From positions 21,909,151 through 21,973,150 of the forward strand of contig OX438755.1 in the NCBI GenBank assembly GCA_949316235.1: a stretch of DNA of 64,000 bases. The letters run 5' to 3'. The stretch's first letter is position 1. Each line of letters opens with the position of its first letter. A program made the translations under genes and the position numbers. The DNA is from Oegoconia quadripuncta (Eukaryota > Arthropoda > Insecta > Lepidoptera > Autostichidae). Shown here in pieces: positions 23,350 to 33,995 of this stretch. The notes beneath the pieces were generated by a model. That model saw nothing but the letters and a program-made list of their open reading frames with translations, had not been told where the DNA came from and searched no databases.

Positions 23350-23577
23350 TTTTTTTATTTAAATATTTCGGACACTTACACCAATCATCTAATGTCAAAC
23401 TAAGCAAAGCTATGGATACTAGATAACGGATAAACATACATAAATATTTATATAAACATCCATCACTGGGTAATAAATGTTCGTATTCATCACACAAACA
23501 TATACCCGTCGCGGGATTCAAACCCGCAACCATTGGTTTCGCTGACTGGGTCACTATCCACTACACCAATCGTTCGT
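23350..23577 (-). repeat. SINE-B
   Basis: Minus-strand copy with box B 'gcgggtttgaatcccgcg' and the full body. It lies about 130 bp from the LTR retrotransposon end. Confidence 0.85.
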
Positions 23578-23703
23578 CATTGATTGAACGAACAGCAGAG
23601 AGGTAATCAGAAGTAAAATAGTACAACATGTGACGGCAATCGAAAAAAATAATAAAATGTGAACGAAGCCGTAGGTAAGAGCTAACACTTTTATAAATCT
23701 GTG

Positions 23704-24134
23704 TGTAAGGCGTGGTCGTTAAAATAAAATGAAAGTCTCGCAGATCATATAAAGCTTTTATTATCGACTAAATTTATTTATTTATCCACTATAACAAACA
23801 AAATAAGAGAACTCCACTGAATAATATTAAATAATAAGAAATCATGTGAAAAATAAGAACTATATTAACCTTATTCTTGCTCCGGCAGGCTTCGTTGCAC
23901 TTAACTTGTCACACACCCGATCACTACTTATCGCCACGAACGTTAAGACTGAACTGCCAACTGATTCGTACTCCAAAACCAATATGGCGTTCCGGTGTCA
24001 CGTGATGACAGCGGATACGGAAACAAATTAATTTAGATTTTTATAATAGTGGCATTTAACATTTCAAAAATAAAATAAGCGTGTAAAAATAAAATAAGTA
24101 TTATTGTTGTAGTTATTTATATAGTATCCTTACA
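23704..24134 (-). repeat. 3' LTR
   Basis: Downstream LTR in element orientation. It is AT-rich and reads the same as the 5' LTR across all 431 bases. A 61-codon frame inside it occurs in both LTRs and is not regarded as a gene. The sequence just before it on the minus strand (AAGGGACTTG) is a weak polypurine tract at best. Confidence 0.92.
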
Positions 24135-24434
24135 GCTCGGCCATCCTGCTAGAGCAAGTCCCTTCGCTATAAATTAACAGTTAATTGTACATAATATACA
24201 TTAAAATATTTAATACACTTGAACACCACCATTATATAATAATAATAATAACAGACAAACACCTATTACTATTTTTTTTTTTTTTTTTTTTTTATAATGA
24301 ATCTAAAGTAAGTGTTTTACATTAAGATTAACGGTAATCAACAGCTTAATATAATTACAAAAATATAATATTAAGTTAAACTCATTTTTTTTTTGTTGTT
24401 CGATATAACACTAGAATAATTATGCGGATCGTAA
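24135..24434 (-). other. Retroelement 3' untranslated region
   Basis: About 300 bp of AT-rich sequence between the Gag-Pol stop and the 3' LTR, with a T run of about 20 at 24,272-24,292 on the plus strand. It has no envelope or other open frame. Confidence 0.7.
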
Positions 24435-27400
24435 CTAATTTAAAGGTTCATCTGACTCTGAACTACTATCGAAATTTTTATTGAAATTGAGCCATGGCTT
24501 GATCTTGTCAATGGCTATTACATTTTCATAGTGACGACCTTTTCGCGTGAGAGGAGTATCTTCCACCAGATAGCGATCGTTTGGTAGTGATTTAACGATA
24601 CGATAAGGCCCTTGATACTTCCTGACTAACTTCTTAGATTTTCCATCACTCGGAACTTCTCGCCTAACGCTTACCAAATCGCCTGTAACGAATGTTTTAG
24701 TTTGTTTGCGTTTCGCATCAAACACTTCCTTGTCTTTGGCTTGCTGATCACAAATGCGTTGACAGGCTTCCGATCTTATCTCGTTAAGATCGATATCGCC
24801 TGGCTTGTCTAAAGTCTCGTCAATTACTTCACTAAGAATATTTTCTGTGCTTCCCTTCATCCTGAAACCGAACAGAAGCTCGGATGGGCTTTTGCCAGTG
24901 GTTTTATGTACTGTGGTATTAAGACCAATTTGAATCTCTGGTACATGCTCATCCCAGCTTCTGTCATCTTTATCGTGGCATTTGGCAGATAGAGCATCAA
25001 GAATGGTTCTGTTGAACCGCTCCACCTGTCCATTAGCTCTCGGTGTGGCAACAGCGTTCAAAATATGCTTGATGCCCATCGATTTGACAAAAACACGAAA
25101 ACTGTTACTGGTAAACGAAGTTCCCTGGTCTGTAATCAATCTGGTCGGAGCACCGAAATAACTAACGTGTTCACGAAACACTTTAAGTGTAGTAGCAGTT
25201 TTGGTGTTTCTGACTGCGGTGACGTTGGCAAACTTGGTAAATCCATCAATAATCACCAGAAGGTAAGTATTGCCCTTGGAGCTCCTTATGAAAGGTCCCA
25301 AATGATCGGCATGGATCGTATGGAATGGTATCTCTATTCTGGGAATAGGATGAAGTTCACCCTGTAGCTTTCCGGTAACCCCTTTATGATGGGCGCATTC
25401 GAGGCAAGACTGGACATATTTTTTCACAAAACGCCTCATCTTAGGGAACCAAAAGGACTGCTGAATTCGCGCAAGTGTCTTTTCAAAGCCAAAATGACCT
25501 ATGTCGTCATGGTTCATTTTGGCTATCTGCCACCGAACGCCCTTAGGTACTACCCAGCGCATGTCATCATTGTCTCCGCCAATTAGACGAAATACTTTGC
25601 CGTTCTTCAGTTTGTAGTTCTTGAGGACGTCGACAACCTTCTCAGATTCTGGATCACTTAAGATCTGTTTTATCCGCGATACTTCATCGTCACCGGATTG
25701 AACGGTCGAAATCCAGTCTTCGGTACCTACAGTAAGTACGTCAAGCACATGTTCCTCCACCTTTGCTTCATCGACTGGATTCCTGCTCAGTGCGTCCGCG
25801 TGGGCCATTCGAGGACCCGCTCGATATTCTATGTCGCAGTCAAACTCTTGTAACTGGACCCACCAACGTGCTATGCGGGGAATGAGATCGCGTTTTGTAA
25901 GCGTTGTCCGGAGCGCATTACAATCCGTAAACACCTTAAACGGTACCCCGAGTAGGTACACGCGAAACCTACTCAACGATGCTACGACAGCGAGGGTCTC
26001 TAATTCGAAAGAGTGTAACTTTTGCTCGTCGGGCGTAGTTTTTCGGCTAAAGTACGAAACTGGTTTTAGGAGACCTTGATCGCACTTTTGTAGCAGGATT
26101 CCAGCCACGCCACTTTTACAAGCGTCAGTGTGAACCTGCGTTTCCCGAGACGGGTCGTAAAGGGCGAGAATTGGTCGACACGTAAGAGACTCCTTCAAAG
26201 TATTAAATGAACGTTCTTGCTCTTCTAGCCACTTCCACTCACGATTCTTACTTAGGAGATCCGTCAGTGGCTTGGCTATTACGGCGAACCCACGGACGAA
26301 TCTCCTGAAGAAACTCGCCAAGCCGATAAACTGTCGTAGTTCGTGCTGGTTTTTGGGCACTGGAAATCTCGCAACGGCTTCAGTTTTTCGAATACCGGGC
26401 TTTATGCCTTCCGGGCTGACTTCGAATCCAAGGAAGTCAATCTTTTCGAAGAAGAAATTACATTTTGCCAATTTTAACGTCAACCCTCCTTTTCGTAAAA
26501 GTAACAATACTTCTTCAAGCCGGGCGATACCCTCTTCAAACGTACGAGCCGGAATAAGGATATCGTCCATATAAAGAAGAGCGTACTTTATTTTGGCTTC
26601 TAATAAAATCTTATTCATGGTCCTCTGGAAAACGGACGGGGCGTTGGCAAGACCAAACGGCATCCGGGTATATTCATACTGCCCATCGGGCGTAATAAAT
26701 GCCGTCTTGTCTTGTGACGCCTCAGAGATAGGGATTTGGTAATACCCGGACGCCAAGTCCAGGGATATAAACATATTGTTACCAGCGAGCCGATCCAGTT
26801 GATCCTCGACACGGGGAAGAGGAAAGTGGTCTTTTTTCGTCCGCCTGTTAAGAGCACGGTAGTCCACACAAAGTCTCTTCTCTCCGGTCTTCTTCTTGAC
26901 CAAGACGATTGGGCTCGCATACGGAGAGGACGATTCCCGCACTATGCCCGCTTCCAGCATCTCCTCGACCATATCACGAACTAAGGCCCTCTCCGTATGG
27001 GACATCCTGTATGGTCGATACACAACTGGATCAGTATTCTCAAGCTGTATTACCATCTCACCTGCGGTAGTGATTCCTAAGTCTTTTAGTCCTGACGAGA
27101 AACAATCACTATAATTCGACAATAATTGATTTAACTGCGCGCGTTGTTGATCCGTCAACTGCGAACCACAACGTATATCTACGTCCAAGTGAGTCTCATC
27201 AAACGATAATGCTGCAATATTATAACCGTGAGCCACAGGGACAGCGCGCGTCAAGAGTGCCTTTTCCTTGAGCGTTAATTCCTTATCGCTCAAATTCAAC
27301 ACAAGCACTCGCCCTAAGCCTTTTGTTATCGAGTACTCTCCTGGGAATAAGTAATGCTCTTGGTTCACATCGCCCCTCACAGTACCATTAACGTAGACGT

Positions 27401-29558
27401 CGCCTGTGATATCGGTACCTGAGTCGACAGAGACGACACCAATTTCACGAGGCGACAATAGAGTGTTATTTTGAACGCGTAGGAACAATTTATTTATAGT
27501 CATTTTCTCAAAAATAATTTCATCAGGAGTCTTGGTAATGATAATATGAGGTTTCTCCGTGAACGTGTGACCTAATAAAACCGGATATTTAAGAACGTGG
27601 TCTTCAACCACAAACAGTTCAATGTTTTCGCGGATGCCTTGCACCGTGACATCAGCCTTACATCTACCTAATGGTGCCACATGATGACCGCCTATTCCTC
27701 TCATTAGGGGCAATTCATTACCTTCGCTTTTCAGGTTCAAACGTTTTGCTTCGCTCTCCCTTATAAGGGTACACTGGCTACCTAGATCAACATGACACAA
27801 TAGGCTGTTATCGTTGACGTCAATATTAAAAACATATTTCTTGTTAGATTCACCAGGCGCAATAAGTTCTGACACTTGTTTCTCTTCTTTACTAATTGTT
27901 TCCTTTTGACTTCGGGTTTTGTCTACGGCGTTTTCTTTGTTAAATCTACAATAACTATTCAAGTGACCGACTCTATTGCACGTGGTGCATTTAACCAATG
28001 ATTTGGAACAATCAAAGCTTTTGTGCCCCTCCTCATTACAGTTATGACACACAAATTTTCTAGGTGGGTTAACTTTTCTATCCGTAGATGTTATGGTTGC
28101 AGAAGGTTTCCTGTCCGGCCGGGCTCTATCCCTCTTATCATTAAAATCTCTATTAGTACCCGCTTTTACTGTTTTTAGATATTTAAGTAAGTCTTCAGGT
28201 TCGCGAAATTGAGCCGCTTGGGCTCCCACACGTACCGCACGATCTTCAATACCGTGAAGAATGCAGTCGACTGCTTTTCGACCTCTAATACTACACCTAT
28301 TCAACAAATTCATCTTTTCATAGAAGTAGCGTTCGAGTGAATCGCCGTACCTAGCTTTCTTAGCCAACATAATAGTTAACAATTCCGCATAATCATCCCG
28401 GCATGGGAAAGATTCTACCAACTTCTTCTTCCATTCGCTCCATGTGAAAAGGAGCGTGTCAAGACCCTGATACCAGGATTTTGCAATGCCTGTAAGTTTA
28501 GGAAGCGCGAAATGAATTGTCTCCCGTTCGTCCCACCCATAGATTTCGGCACATTCCTCAACCTTCGTAAGCCACGTTAAAATGGTTTGATCTTTGACCA
28601 TCGGGTCGAACTCTGGAACTACATTGGATAAGGATAGTTTAGAAGTGGTGGAACCTTTCATGCCTTTTAAAATACTCAGAAATTTGTCTAAAACGGCGTT
28701 AGTAGGATCACTACATTTATTATCGCCTTTAAAGTCTCCTACTTTACAATACTTTTGCGAACGCTCGCTCGATGAGTGGGAATATCGCCTCTTTCGCTTG
28801 GTAGCAGAGCGAACTTCGTTGACGAAATCATTGTCGTAGTTGCGATTCCGACTCCTCGCGCGAAACCGTTGCTTTTGATTAACAAATTGACTTATTCGCG
28901 AACGATCGTTGTCACGCGGGCGACGCGATAAAATGCGCTCACTAGAGTTACTACGTGAACTTCTATAATAAGTCTTCTCACGGCGTCGCGCGCGACACGA
29001 TCGCTCGTCCGCGCTAGTAGAACTATCTCGCTTCCGTGACCTCCGTACAATCGACCTAGAACGCCGCCGCTTTTGGGATTTGCTACGCAGTCGATCATCA
29101 TCATCATCATCGATCGATTTGCTACACTTACGCGACGCCTTTGTTTTAGGTCCTAGTCTAAATATAATCGACGAACTCCGGTGTCCTACTCCTCTGCCGG
29201 AGCGCGGTAAGAGCGGTTCATCTCCAGAGCTACTGGACTTGGTTATTCGAGCACGTTGCCGGCGCCCACCGTTCTCACAACGGGGCCCGGACAGCGTCTC
29301 ATCACCATGAATATCGCGGGATGTGCGCTTGCGGCTTTGCCTGCTTTTCAGACTCCCTTCCGCTCCCTCACACATCCCTACGGTTACCTGACGTAAAGTA
29401 CGACCTCGAGTCTCACACTCGCGGTCATCCATCGTACGTCCAACACGGTCCTGACGACTGCAGCTTTCGCCGTCCTCTCGACCTTCAGCAGTTGCTCCAC
29501 GGTCGGGGACGCCTTGAGGGTCGTACTCCTTCTCCGAGTCACCCGAAGTATCTCCCAT
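24435..29558 (-). CDS. Gag-Pol polyprotein of the Ty3/gypsy element
   Basis: Uninterrupted 1,707-residue frame. Residues about 70-280 are very rich in Arg, Ser and acidic residues, with many RS and SR pairs and an Asp run near 150. Residues about 300-470 look like a helical Gag capsid. Two CCHC zinc knuckles lie at 504-517 (CHNCNEEGHKSFDC) and 524-537. The protease active site is DLGSQCTLI near 591-599, a DLG rather than the usual DSG/DTG. RT spans about 880-1080 with YMDD at 996-999. RNase H follows (TDACKSG near 1144). Integrase has an HHCC zinc-binding segment (about 1350-1391) and D1418, D1477 and E1513, the last two 35 residues apart as expected for DD35E. Gag and Pol are in one frame with no visible frameshift or stop between them. 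It would copy and integrate the element. The start is the first Met of the frame. Confidence 0.95.
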   Translation of the reverse strand: MGDTSGDSEKEYDPQGVPDRGATAEGREDGESCSRQDRVGRTMDDRECETRGRTLRQVTVGMCEGAEGSLKSRQSRKRTSRDIHGDETLSGPRCENGGRRQRARITKSSSSGDEPLLPRSGRGVGHRSSSIIFRLGPKTKASRKCSKSIDDDDDDRLRSKSQKRRRSRSIVRRSRKRDSSTSADERSCRARRREKTYYRSSRSNSSERILSRRPRDNDRSRISQFVNQKQRFRARSRNRNYDNDFVNEVRSATKRKRRYSHSSSERSQKYCKVGDFKGDNKCSDPTNAVLDKFLSILKGMKGSTTSKLSLSNVVPEFDPMVKDQTILTWLTKVEECAEIYGWDERETIHFALPKLTGIAKSWYQGLDTLLFTWSEWKKKLVESFPCRDDYAELLTIMLAKKARYGDSLERYFYEKMNLLNRCSIRGRKAVDCILHGIEDRAVRVGAQAAQFREPEDLLKYLKTVKAGTNRDFNDKRDRARPDRKPSATITSTDRKVNPPRKFVCHNCNEEGHKSFDCSKSLVKCTTCNRVGHLNSYCRFNKENAVDKTRSQKETISKEEKQVSELIAPGESNKKYVFNIDVNDNSLLCHVDLGSQCTLIRESEAKRLNLKSEGNELPLMRGIGGHHVAPLGRCKADVTVQGIRENIELFVVEDHVLKYPVLLGHTFTEKPHIIITKTPDEIIFEKMTINKLFLRVQNNTLLSPREIGVVSVDSGTDITGDVYVNGTVRGDVNQEHYLFPGEYSITKGLGRVLVLNLSDKELTLKEKALLTRAVPVAHGYNIAALSFDETHLDVDIRCGSQLTDQQRAQLNQLLSNYSDCFSSGLKDLGITTAGEMVIQLENTDPVVYRPYRMSHTERALVRDMVEEMLEAGIVRESSSPYASPIVLVKKKTGEKRLCVDYRALNRRTKKDHFPLPRVEDQLDRLAGNNMFISLDLASGYYQIPISEASQDKTAFITPDGQYEYTRMPFGLANAPSVFQRTMNKILLEAKIKYALLYMDDILIPARTFEEGIARLEEVLLLLRKGGLTLKLAKCNFFFEKIDFLGFEVSPEGIKPGIRKTEAVARFPVPKNQHELRQFIGLASFFRRFVRGFAVIAKPLTDLLSKNREWKWLEEQERSFNTLKESLTCRPILALYDPSRETQVHTDACKSGVAGILLQKCDQGLLKPVSYFSRKTTPDEQKLHSFELETLAVVASLSRFRVYLLGVPFKVFTDCNALRTTLTKRDLIPRIARWWVQLQEFDCDIEYRAGPRMAHADALSRNPVDEAKVEEHVLDVLTVGTEDWISTVQSGDDEVSRIKQILSDPESEKVVDVLKNYKLKNGKVFRLIGGDNDDMRWVVPKGVRWQIAKMNHDDIGHFGFEKTLARIQQSFWFPKMRRFVKKYVQSCLECAHHKGVTGKLQGELHPIPRIEIPFHTIHADHLGPFIRSSKGNTYLLVIIDGFTKFANVTAVRNTKTATTLKVFREHVSYFGAPTRLITDQGTSFTSNSFRVFVKSMGIKHILNAVATPRANGQVERFNRTILDALSAKCHDKDDRSWDEHVPEIQIGLNTTVHKTTGKSPSELLFGFRMKGSTENILSEVIDETLDKPGDIDLNEIRSEACQRICDQQAKDKEVFDAKRKQTKTFVTGDLVSVRREVPSDGKSKKLVRKYQGPYRIVKSLPNDRYLVEDTPLTRKGRHYENVIAIDKIKPWLNFNKNFDSSSESDEPLN

Positions 29559-30706
29559 AACTGAAACTTGTTACCATTGAACATATTAGAAAGCATCCAT
29601 AATAATGGCCCATACAGCCAGATTGTTATTTTAAGGCCTTAAAATATTTTAATACCCTCTCCTCTTAAAGCTAGCCTGGTTTGATCTGATCTGGTCGGCG
29701 ATGGTTCGATCCGATCTCATCCGGTTCCGCCTATTACGATTCGGTACAAGCCTTCCCGATCCAGTCCGGATCGATTCAATCCGATCCGATCCGGTCCGGT
29801 CCGACCCGATCCGATCCTATCCGGTCCGGTCCGGTCCGGTCCGGTCCCATCCGGTCCTATTCGGGTCGGCCTTATCAATGAAATGAAAAGAAACTAACTA
29901 GGCACAACATAGACACTTTTAGTCAACACAGTAGCAGTATTAGAGAAACTTTGAATCAAGTGAATCATTTATCTATAGAGCGATGCCGGTAGCGATGTTA
30001 CCGACCATTAAAATAATTCAGGATGATTATTCACAACGCAATTAGACATTATACAGCATCATTGTTCAAAATCAATCCTACATAAATAATAATTATGTAA
30101 GTAATCATGCATTTCGAAGGTAGTTTACCCAGGGGCGTTAAGAATAAGTTACTTAGCCCTATATAGTTCGAATTGTCAAAATTGTACTAGATAAAGGTTA
30201 TTCAAGTAATAAACGATTTTTTTCCTAAATAATTATCTATTAATTATTTTAAAATATGTCATTAAACTAATTTGAGTAGAAAAACTAATTAATAAATTTT
30301 AATTAACTAATATACAATATATTTTATTGTTATAAAATTATGACGAACTATTTTTATCTACGGAGGCTTTCCCATTCCTTCTGTAGAATCTGGTGTTTCC
30401 AGACTCGCTTGACATTTTCCAGTATCTCACAGTTATGGACTGATATCTTTGACATACCCTCGCTAGATAACTTGGGCGTAGTTATTTACCTCGGATAGTT
30501 GATATCCAGGTTGCGAAACGGTAATCGTTTACGCCTACCAATTCTTATAAGGCAAATGCGTGGAGTTCTTTTATTATAATAATCGAAATAGTATTGAGAG
30601 AGAAAAAAAAAATAAAAATAAAAATAAACTACAGAAAACAACTTTCGTGGGCAGCTGGGATAAACGAGTGATTTATCGAAAATACCCGTTTATCCCACTT
30701 CTGAAT
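29559..30706 (-). other. Retroelement 5' leader
   Basis: A 1.15-kb leader between the 5' LTR and the Gag start. It holds an array of CGGTC/CGATC-type pentamers at about 29,676-29,872. Directly beside the LTR it has an 11-bp inverted repeat (30,656-30,666 and 30,687-30,697; TGGGATAAACG on the minus strand) separated by 20 bases. No clear tRNA-complementary primer site is obvious. The remainder is AT-rich and non-coding. Confidence 0.75.
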
Positions 30707-31137
30707 TGTAAGGCGTGGTCGTTAAAATAAAATGAAAGTCTCGCAGATCATATAAAGCTTTTATTATCGACTAAATTTATTTATTTATCCACTATAACAA
30801 ACAAAATAAGAGAACTCCACTGAATAATATTAAATAATAAGAAATCATGTGAAAAATAAGAACTATATTAACCTTATTCTTGCTCCGGCAGGCTTCGTTG
30901 CACTTAACTTGTCACACACCCGATCACTACTTATCGCCACGAACGTTAAGACTGAACTGCCAACTGATTCGTACTCCAAAACCAATATGGCGTTCCGGTG
31001 TCACGTGATGACAGCGGATACGGAAACAAATTAATTTAGATTTTTATAATAGTGGCATTTAACATTTCAAAAATAAAATAAGCGTGTAAAAATAAAATAA
31101 GTATTATTGTTGTAGTTATTTATATAGTATCCTTACA
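30707..31137 (-). repeat. 5' LTR
   Basis: Upstream LTR in element orientation, which should carry the promoter for the element RNA. It reads identically to the 3' LTR. I did not find a convincing TATA or initiator to assign. Confidence 0.92.
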
Positions 31138-31141
31138 TGTG

Positions 31142-31467
31142 TAACCGGTCGTGACGTGGACCGACCGCTCATCCATCACTTACACTACATTTGGGTGAAC
31201 CTCGCGCCAAATGGAACACATACAGTTGGGCCCAAAAGAGCAGACCCAGACCGTAACGATTAAGATTTATAAGAATTTTTCAATGGTTCTGACGGAAAAT
31301 ATTTTTGTTAAAATCGACTTATCGAGACTCCGCTCTTTTGTACAGGGTGAATCTGAATTCGTGTAATTCCCATTAACTGCTGAAGCCACTCTTGATCACT
31401 TACAACTTTTCTCAAGGAACCATAGTCGAATTCGATAATAAAAAACTCGATTACCATATCAAATCTA
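31142..31467. other. Right flank of the retroelement, non-coding
   Basis: About 330 bp after the target duplication. It includes a phrase like 'agaccgtaacgattaagatt' and no recognisable repeat or exon. Confidence 0.35.
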
Positions 31468-31535
31468 AAATGTTTTATTTCGTAAGTTATAAGAATAACA
31501 TTTGAAATCGTCATGACATACAGTTATTGCTCATT
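31468..31535 (-). repeat. CR1-type LINE 3' fragment
   Basis: Matches 4,255-4,325 ('gtaagttataagaataacat', then 'cgtcatgacatacagtta'). It is cut off at 31,535. Confidence 0.6.
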
Positions 31536-31547
31536 CACTAGGCATCT

Positions 31548-31748
31548 AGGCTTGTGTTATGGATACCAGATGGTTGATAAACTACACAAATATATTTTTT
31601 TTATATAAAAATAAATGAAAAACATCCATAACTCGGGAACACATGTCTGTATTCATCATACAAATATGGGCATATGGCCCCTAGCGGGATTCGAACCCGC
31701 GATCTTTTGGTACAGTGGTCAGAGTCACTACACCAAACAGCTGGTTGT
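31548..31748 (-). repeat. SINE-B-like, diverged subfamily
   Basis: The minus strand has box B 'cgggttcgaatcccgcta' and a head region 'gtgtagtgactctgacc', with a body that resembles SINE-B only loosely ('ataacacaagcc'). It may be a separate tRNA-derived family. Confidence 0.65.
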
Positions 31749-32164
31749 ATAGTTGAATGGATGTATTTATGTTGCATAATTGCGAGTGTGTGAGTTTGTG
31801 TAAATGGTGTGTGTATGTTGTGTGTCTGCTAGTCCTAAGATATAATCTAAAACGTTTGAACTGAAACTGGATGCATATTTATAAACCCGGTTGAACCTGC
31901 TGTAATAGTATACCGGGCGTCGCGCGTCATGTAGAAATAAACTTTAACATAACTTCTTGATGCAAGGTTTAAATAAAAAATGGTCCACCAGCAATCACGG
32001 CCTTATCACATTCCAGCTATCACAGGCCATGGCCGGACAGGCCGACCAACACGATAGAGGATAGGGAAAGCAAGCTCGACTACCTGCTAGTTCTGCCACG
32101 ACAGGTGAAATAGAAGTCCATCAAGGTATCTCTCGAAGTTGTCTAAATCTAGTTCCGGAATACC
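31749..32164. other. Non-coding
   Basis: TG-rich simple sequence at 31,775-31,835. Nothing else is recognised. Confidence 0.35.
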
Positions 32165-32411
32165 TGGTTGGTTTGGTTGGTGGTAGGGCATATTAAAGGT
32201 CCGCCTGGCTAGCTACCACCATCTTATCTAAATCTGCAGCCAAACAGCAATGTTAATAGCATTGTTGTGTTCCGGTTGTCAGAGATAATATAGCCAGTCC
32301 CCCAAATAAGATGGGGTTTCGGGTCAGTACACTACCACCTTCGGCCTCATCTTCACTTAATATTAGGTGTGATTGAGGACAAGTGCTAACCCGTTATGGA
32401 TAAAAAAAAAA
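32165..32411 (+). repeat. SINE-A, 5'-truncated
   Basis: Starts at 'ggtttggttggtggtagg' and keeps the body, LINE-like segment and A tail. The tRNA-like head is missing. Confidence 0.82.
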
Positions 32412-33262
32412 CCTATAACTAAATGGTAAAAGGGGAATGGGTATTAGCCCGTGTGAGTCGGGTACTGTCCCGCTGGTCTTCCATAATGAATTAGCCAGTA
32501 CCCAAAAAAAAAGTTTTATATGAGGTGGTGGTGACTGCTGTCACCGACCAAACCGAGCTTTGGAAACCATCGATTTATATTATATATTTTAACCCCCTGA
32601 TAATACAAGGGTGTTTTATCCCATGCTAATAAATCACTCCACATATGTAATATTCTCGTTTACACTCGCGTCTCCATACCTACGGTACAGCTGTACAGGA
32701 TGCTTCAGCCATATTTAATGGTGTAACATATTTCTCCTTTATAGTAAAGTACACCTGCTTTTCTTTAGCAGTTACGAAGCCGCTAAGAATTACAATAAAT
32801 TAAATTCCCAAAAGGCGTAGCGAGCTCGACAAATACAAATCGTGGCTTATAAAGATATTTTAATAAAGCAGCGTGGAGCCGCTGTAATTGTGGTGCGCAG
32901 TGAACAGGCGCCGTCCCGCGGAGCCGCCTAATGTCTCGACGAACCTGCGAATTCATTCCCCGAATGCTTAACCCGAGCTTATGAAAATTCATACAACGTC
33001 GGTGAATTTGCATAAGTCTCCATTATTTCGTGATCCAGTCGGAACATCCCGCTGCGGGTAACTTTAAATTCCTCGCATCTTCCTATAAAATCATTTGGCG
33101 ACAGATTTTTTTAATTAAAATCCAGATGAAAACACACAGGTTGAACTACCTTTTCACATCAGTTATAAGTCCACCCATACTTCTTGACTCATCACCATCA
33201 TCATTTGCAACTTCTTCTTATCATGTCCATGGGTTGCTCAAATGATGTACTTCCAAAAGTTT
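32412..33262. other. Non-coding, GC-balanced patch
   Basis: The stretch 32,820-33,020 has even base composition and a 76-codon minus-strand frame, but no recognisable motif or splice pair. A CATCAT-type simple repeat lies near 33,185-33,205. Confidence 0.35.
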
Positions 33263-33525
33263 GCCACATCATCATCATTATACCAGCCACAGGACGTCCA
33301 CTGCTGAACATAGGATTCAAGAGTGATCGGTTAGAAGTCGCCTGCATCCAGCGATTTCCCGCAACCTTTATAAGGTCGTCTGTCTACCTTGTGAGTGGAC
33401 GATATTCGCTGCACTTGTCGGTGCGTGGTCTCCACTCGAGGACCTTAACGCCCCAGCGGCCTTCAGTTCTTCGAGCTATGTGCCCTGCCCACTGCCACTT
33501 CAACCTGCTAATCCGCTGGGCTATG
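33263..33525 (-). pseudogene. LINE reverse-transcriptase C-terminal fragment
   Basis: The minus-strand translation reads through RLKWQWAGHIARRTEGRWG, then VLEWRPRT and a TRQTDDLIKVAGNRWMQ segment. These are the well known C-terminal blocks of insect RTE/Jockey-group reverse transcriptases. The open frame on the opposite strand is its shadow. No catalytic domain remains. Confidence 0.75.
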
Positions 33526-33930
33526 TCTAGCAGGAGGGCATACCTATACCTTGTAGAACTGATAGCCGTTGGGACAAAACAGTTCTAGAGTGAAGACCAC
33601 GCATCGAATAGCGCTACTAATGACGCTATACTGTCCATCACTGGTCTACTTAGCCATAATAATATAACATGTTGAGCATTGCAGGAGGAGATTAAGTGAA
33701 ACCAGTCATGTTTGCTTGACGTGTTGTATTGTCAAGGACCAAATAAATATATTTAATTAGCACTTAGTCAACTATAGCGCTAGTACGAGTACGTACGAAG
33801 CAAAGGTCAATGTCCCGCCATTGCAATAATATTGAGTCCCTAAAACAGTCCATAAGAGAGGCGGCCAATTTTCCCATAGAGAAATTGCATGTTTCTATCA
33901 TTGGGTTGCCACAAAGTTTTAAGGATAAGT
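33526..33930. other. Non-coding
   Basis: Nothing recognised; AT-rich with no open frame of interest. Confidence 0.35.
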
Positions 33931-33995
33931 GAGATAAGATAGCCAGTCCCCCAAATAAGATGGGGTTTCCGAATCAGTACACTTCCACCTTTGGA
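33931..33995 (+). repeat. SINE-A fragment
   Basis: 65 bp of the SINE-A body ('gataagatagccagtccccc' through 'cacttccacc'), lacking both head and tail. Confidence 0.65.

Larger units (their letters stand above)
23704..31137 (-). mobile_element. Complete Ty3/gypsy-type LTR retrotransposon
   Basis: A 7,434-bp element bounded by two direct 431-bp LTRs that start TGTAAGG and end CCTTACA. The host flanks TGTG at 23,700-23,703 and 31,138-31,141 form a 4-bp target duplication. It encodes one long Gag-Pol frame in the order Gag, zinc knuckles, protease, RT, RNase H, integrase, which is the Ty3/gypsy order. No third frame for an envelope is present between pol and the 3' LTR. By eye the LTRs have no difference, so insertion should be very recent and the element may be mobile. 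The integrase region (HADHLGPF and the following residues) made me think of the mdg3/blastopia group, but that is a guess. Confidence 0.93.

Noticed and set aside
23846..24031. 61-codon frame present in both LTRs (also 30,849-31,034)
   Set aside because: It lies inside the LTR on the antisense strand and is duplicated only because the LTR is duplicated.
24135..24434. Envelope gene in the LTR element
   Set aside because: Only about 300 AT-rich bases lie between pol and the 3' LTR, too short for an envelope protein and without an open frame.
29321..29560. Plus-strand frames opposite the Gag N-terminus
   Set aside because: Shadows of the Gag-Pol frame; the biased Arg/Ser codons leave the opposite strand open.
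33184..33588. 134-codon plus-strand frame
   Set aside because: Antisense of a LINE reverse-transcriptase C-terminal fragment that is clearly recognisable on the minus strand.
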